Shown here: piece by piece, positions 60,483-64,000 of the stretch
How positions within the stretch are numbered: position 1 is the stretch's first letter
How the letters are laid out: each line of letters opens with the position of its first letter
Source of the DNA: Saprospiraceae bacterium
Lineage (GTDB): Bacteria > Bacteroidota > Bacteroidia > Chitinophagales > Saprospiraceae
Direction: 5' to 3'
NCBI GenBank assembly: GCA_016711125.1
Contig: JADJTQ010000007.1
Span: forward strand, 124,001-188,000
DNA length: 64,000 nt
Position numbers and translations under genes: made by a program
Notes under the pieces: model-generated
Databases searched by the model: none
What the model was told of the DNA's origin: nothing
Seen by the model: only the letters and a program-made list of their open reading frames with translations

Positions 60483-61427
60483 TTAGTAATCAATAATCTT
60501 GCGAATGAGTTTTTGATGACCGGTAACAACCGCTTGATTCATCACATCTTCGGTCACGATCGAGGCTGATAGATTGAGTTGTCTGGCTGCCAGAAGATAT
60601 AAGGAGGCAAGATCTCCCGTAGCCCCAATTTTAATTTCTTTTTGCCGACCGGCCAACAGGTTATTCAATTCCTGGCCAATCAGTATTCCACTTAAGAAAA
60701 AGTAATTTTCAGTTTTAGATTTTTGACCAAAGAGATCTTTGGCACGTAGCTTAAAAAGTTCATTGAGGAAACCTTTCTGGAGGGATTGTACGACACCATC
60801 AAGGAATGAAGGAATCACATGATCATTCAAATCACCTTTTAGCAGGGATTCGTTGAGTATGGTATGTTTACTAAGTACTTCGAAGACCTCACCCGTCATG
60901 TAGGTTTTGAACTGGACAACCATGCCTTCGTTGATAAAAATATGTTTGCTGTGGGTGCCCGGAAGTACAACGGTCAGTTCAGTGAGGTCCAGGTCTTTGG
61001 TTATCCCAATAAGTTGAGTTTCTTCTCCCCGCATTACGTCCGATTCAGCTCTTACACCCGATAGGAGAAACAAAGGATGGCTGATTTGTGACTGATTGAT
61101 TCGCTCGATATAGAGTCCTTCTCCGTTGCAGCTAAAGGGTAATTTGGCATAAGGTAGGCTGCGCATTCCAATGGTCGAGGAAGCCATTCCAGAAATTAGG
61201 ATGGGTTCATCACCCTCTAGATCGGCTGTCCATAGATTGATTTGGGAGGCCAGGTGTCTGAGGAAAAAGTGCTCCTGATCGTCATTCGTTTCCTTCCGTG
61301 CCTGATGTACTGACTTGATCCCATCGGCCGAAGAATGCCGAAGGATGATCCGTGTATTGTTGGCATTAACCAAAAACATACGAAATTGAGTAGTGCCCCA
61401 GTCAATACTGATAAAATGCTGGCCCAT
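60483..61427 (-). CDS. dgoK: 2-dehydro-3-deoxygalactonokinase
   Basis: 314 residues, intact, of the DgoK family: N-terminal SIDWGTTQFR phosphate loop, SGMASSTIG, LPGTHSKH and FKTYMTGEVFEVL. It phosphorylates 2-keto-3-deoxygalactonate to the 6-phosphate, which the next gene product splits. Together they are the lower De Ley-Doudoroff branch. It is divergent from the AAA+ gene with 105 bases between the starts. Confidence 0.92.
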   Translation of the reverse strand: MGQHFISIDWGTTQFRMFLVNANNTRIILRHSSADGIKSVHQARKETNDDQEHFFLRHLASQINLWTADLEGDEPILISGMASSTIGMRSLPYAKLPFSCNGEGLYIERINQSQISHPLFLLSGVRAESDVMRGEETQLIGITKDLDLTELTVVLPGTHSKHIFINEGMVVQFKTYMTGEVFEVLSKHTILNESLLKGDLNDHVIPSFLDGVVQSLQKGFLNELFKLRAKDLFGQKSKTENYFFLSGILIGQELNNLLAGRQKEIKIGATGDLASLYLLAARQLNLSASIVTEDVMNQAVVTGHQKLIRKIIDY

Positions 61428-61531
61428 GGATAACGCTGTTGCGATAAAGGTATGAGAAATCAGAGTTCTTTTTCGTTAGTATTGGGTATTTTACGTCGCG
61501 AAAAGATTTCACTACAGAATCCAATCAAAAG

Positions 61532-62839
61532 ATGCACGAAGAGATTGAAGATTTGAAGAAGGCCATTGAGTCTTCGCCGGATAACGTTTATCTAAGGATG
61601 TTGCTGGTTCGCAAAATGCGGCCTTTTGATCAATATTTAAAGGAGGTCGAGCGGCATTTGGAGATCGTGATGGAGCAGGAAAAGCAGAACAAGGAAGCCC
61701 GTGAAATGCTGGTCGAGGTGTTTTTTCGACAGGGTAAAAACTCGGCGGCTATAGTACTTGGGGAAGATCTCCTGGATCAGACCGATGTGAGTCCAGCTAC
61801 CAAATTGATCCTTAGCAAAGCTTATTTGGCGGAGCAAGATTTGCCAAAGGCTCGGGATCTTTATGAAGAAGTATTGATGATCAATCCTTCTATGACCGAT
61901 CAGGCTCTCGATAGCGCATTCAGACTGTCTGGAGTTACCGATCCATTTGCCGATGATTCGGATTATTTTTTGGAAAAACCAAAGATCACCTTCAAGGATG
62001 TCGGCGGACTAGATGATATCAAGCGTGAGATCGACTTAAAAATCATCAAACCATTGGAGCATGCCGATCTATATGCCGCATATGGCAAGAAGGTTGGCGG
62101 CGGTATTCTTCTTTATGGCCCGCCTGGGTGTGGTAAGACCTTTCTGGCCAGAGCAACAGCCGGTGAGATCAATGCCGGGTTTATCAATGTTACTCTTAAT
62201 GATATCCTGGATATGTGGATCGGAAACAGTGAAAAACAATTGAATGCTGTTTTTGAGGAAGCGCGTGATAATGCTCCCTGTGTCTTGTTCTTCGATGAAA
62301 TAGATGCACTGGGAGCTAAAAGATCTGATTTACGTCAGTCGGCCGGTAAAAATGTCATTAACCAGTTTCTCTCGGAATTGGATGGAGTAGAGATTAGCAA
62401 TGAAGGGGTCCTGGTGATAGGAGCCACAAACGTTCCCTGGCATTTAGATGCGGCATTCCGGCGACCGGGTCGATTTGACCGAATCATCTTTGTGCCCCCT
62501 CCGGATCTGGATAATCGGGCCGAAATACTGCGGATTAAATTGGCGGATAAGCCGATCGACCATATTGATTATCTGAAATTGGCGAAGCTAACACCTCACT
62601 ATAGCGGTGCTGATCTGGAAGCGGTCATAGATATTGCGATTGAATCTGTTTTGGAGGTAGCAATGCAGACAGGCACGCCCCAGCCTTTAACTACTGACTT
62701 GCTGCAAAAAGCAATAACAAGACATCGCTCTACAACCATTGATTGGTTTACCACCGCCAAGAACTATGCTGTTTTTGCAAATCAATCTGGTCAGTATGAT
62801 GCCATTTCAGCTTATCTGAAGAAACATAAAGATCTATGA
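61532..62839 (+). CDS. AAA+ ATPase with N-terminal TPR-like region
   Basis: 435 residues. Residues 1-125 are TPR-like helices (AIESSPDNVYLRMLLVR, KARDLYEEVLMINP). The AAA+ module follows: Walker A GPPGCGKT (196-203), Walker B LFFDEID (252-258), the second region of homology ending in RRPGRFDR and a C-terminal lid (YSGADLEAVIDIA). It is like Cdc48/proteasomal ATPase-type unfoldases but with only one AAA domain. It overlaps the next gene by 4 bases (ATGA), which says the two work together. Confidence 0.88.
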   Translation: MHEEIEDLKKAIESSPDNVYLRMLLVRKMRPFDQYLKEVERHLEIVMEQEKQNKEAREMLVEVFFRQGKNSAAIVLGEDLLDQTDVSPATKLILSKAYLAEQDLPKARDLYEEVLMINPSMTDQALDSAFRLSGVTDPFADDSDYFLEKPKITFKDVGGLDDIKREIDLKIIKPLEHADLYAAYGKKVGGGILLYGPPGCGKTFLARATAGEINAGFINVTLNDILDMWIGNSEKQLNAVFEEARDNAPCVLFFDEIDALGAKRSDLRQSAGKNVINQFLSELDGVEISNEGVLVIGATNVPWHLDAAFRRPGRFDRIIFVPPPDLDNRAEILRIKLADKPIDHIDYLKLAKLTPHYSGADLEAVIDIAIESVLEVAMQTGTPQPLTTDLLQKAITRHRSTTIDWFTTAKNYAVFANQSGQYDAISAYLKKHKDL

Positions 62840-64000
62840 TGCACCCGTTGCACTTTCATGTCGAAACTTTGCTAAGGCAGGGTAAGACGGATGAGGCCAT
62901 CAAGCGGTTGCAATCGCATTTAGGCGAGTACCCGGAAGATGAGCACGCTAAGTATTTGCTGGCATTTTCATACTATCTGAGCAATAAACTTCACGAAGCG
63001 CGGACAGCGGCAGAAGTGTTGTTTTCAAGTGATCCTGAGCAACCGCACCTTATTAGTCTCCTGGCTGAAATCGATATTGCCGAAGATAAATATGACGATG
63101 CAGAATCAAAGGCTAAATTTCTTATAGGCCTGGATCCGAACTTTGCAAATGCTTTCGTGTTACTGGGGCGCGTCAAATATTTGCAAGGATACTACGATGT
63201 AGCACTTCAACAGATCAGCAAAGCCTTAGAGCTCGATCCAGAAAACCGCGAAGCACTAAATCTGAAGGTTCGGCTTAGTGATGCGATTGGCCAATATGAT
63301 CAGGCCCGAGAGTCGATAAACGAACTATTGAATCTTGACCCCGAAAACCCCACTACGTTGGCTAATTTGGGAATTCAGATGCTGAATGAAGGGAAGGTGA
63401 CTGAAGCTCTGGAAATTTTTAGCCGGGCACTCTCCATTCAACCGACCAATATGTTGGCCAGGCATGGTATGATGGAAGCCCTCAAGTCAAGATTCTGGAT
63501 CTACCGGCTTTTTTACCAATATCAAAAAATGATGAGCCGGCTTAGTGCCAAAAATTCCTGGATGGTCATTATTGGCACTTATGTTTTTGCCAGAATTTTA
63601 GGAGGAGTCGCGGATGTGTCTGAGGGTACGTTGCAGTCTGTTTTAAATGCACTTGTCATCCTTATTGCAATTACCTTCTTTCTCAGTTGGGTCATTAATC
63701 CGCTTTTAAATCTGGTTTTGTCGAAGAACAAATACGGCAAATTATTATTGGATGACCGGGAGAAAAAAATGGCGAACCTAACGGGTATTTCATTATTGAT
63801 TGCCATAATTTGTTTGATCGGATATTTTGTGACCGCCTATTACCGGTTATTGTTGGCGGGATTGCTATTTATAGGTTTAATGATACCAGCTGGTACCTGG
63901 TTAAATCCGGACAAAGAAGATAAGCAACAAAAACTGCGAAATTTTGGCGGTGCTATTTTAGTCGCCGGCATGGCAGCTATTGTATTTGGTGGAGGATTAT
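62836..64000 (+). CDS. TPR-repeat protein with C-terminal membrane helices (3' partial)
   Basis: Open from ATG 62836 to the right window edge, at least 388 codons. TPR repeats cover roughly the first 215 residues (DEAIKRLQSHLGEYPEDEHAK, YDVALQQISKALELDPENREA and LNEGKVTEALEIFSRALSIQ, all in part). About four hydrophobic segments follow, starting near residue 235 (WMVIIGTYVFARI, ALVILIAITFFLSW, LLIAIICLIGYF). Probably an inner-membrane partner or adaptor for the ATPase encoded upstream. Confidence 0.85.
   Translation, partial: MMHPLHFHVETLLRQGKTDEAIKRLQSHLGEYPEDEHAKYLLAFSYYLSNKLHEARTAAEVLFSSDPEQPHLISLLAEIDIAEDKYDDAESKAKFLIGLDPNFANAFVLLGRVKYLQGYYDVALQQISKALELDPENREALNLKVRLSDAIGQYDQARESINELLNLDPENPTTLANLGIQMLNEGKVTEALEIFSRALSIQPTNMLARHGMMEALKSRFWIYRLFYQYQKMMSRLSAKNSWMVIIGTYVFARILGGVADVSEGTLQSVLNALVILIAITFFLSWVINPLLNLVLSKNKYGKLLLDDREKKMANLTGISLLIAIICLIGYFVTAYYRLLLAGLLFIGLMIPAGTWLNPDKEDKQQKLRNFGGAILVAGMAAIVFGGGL

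Overview
The window looks like a low-to-moderate GC Bacteroidota chromosome, probably near the Saprospiria, although that placement is inferred from gene style only. The evidence is a type IX secretion (T9SS) C-terminal sorting domain, many lipobox lipoproteins, FtsX/MacB permeases, GxxExxY and four-helix-bundle intervening genes, a DgoK/KDPG-aldolase pair, and starts mostly without Shine-Dalgarno sites. No rRNA, tRNA or CRISPR array was seen.

Layout. 0-20 kb holds mostly exported catabolic and envelope genes: an FtsX permease, a T9SS cargo protein, an SRPBCC protein, a GH18 lipoprotein, a Gfo/Idh/MocA oxidoreductase, a GH130 remnant, an RraA-like protein, a NamZ/DUF1343 muramidase, a lactonase, an S9 peptidase, a PHB-depolymerase-like esterase and a bicupin. 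20-43.5 kb is a defence, toxin and repair island: parDE; a minus-strand run hsdM-hsdS-(GxxExxY)-hipB-hipS-hipT-hsdR-fic; then a plus-strand run herA-(four-helix bundle gene)-sbcD-sbcC-nurA; then a porin and a SWIM/SNF2 helicase. This island is full of intergenic repeats: a GC-rich hairpin element in about seven copies, ATTATCC-type AT-rich arrays, 110-bp direct repeats and a tandem duplication. 43.5-58.5 kb is a redox block: a 218-bp inverted-repeat element, soxCD, a PEP-mutase/isocitrate-lyase-family enzyme, a multidomain sorbosone-dehydrogenase/PKD/cytochrome c lipoprotein, a diheme cytochrome c, a mannonate-dehydratase homologue, a blue-copper protein, a propeller dehydrogenase and an S15/CocE hydrolase. 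58.5-64 kb has repeats, a nonsense-interrupted four-helix bundle gene, the dgoK/eda pair, and an AAA+ ATPase with a TPR membrane protein.

The most interesting system is the type I restriction-modification operon that carries a complete tripartite HipBST-like kinase module between hsdS and hsdR, with a Fic protein directly behind hsdR. Spacing is 4 nt overlap, 2 nt and 5 nt, which suggests one transcript combining DNA restriction with two post-translational toxins. The neighbouring divergent HerA-Mre11/SbcD-Rad50/SbcC-NurA set is the second.

Caution: about 27 single-base frameshifts interrupt otherwise well-conserved genes, mostly at homopolymers, and translation resumes correctly on the other side. 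This pattern fits uncorrected sequencing or assembly error better than gene decay. I annotate such genes as whole and give the position of each break. Separately, the S9 peptidase, the lactonase and the GH130 gene lack larger pieces, which homopolymer error cannot explain.
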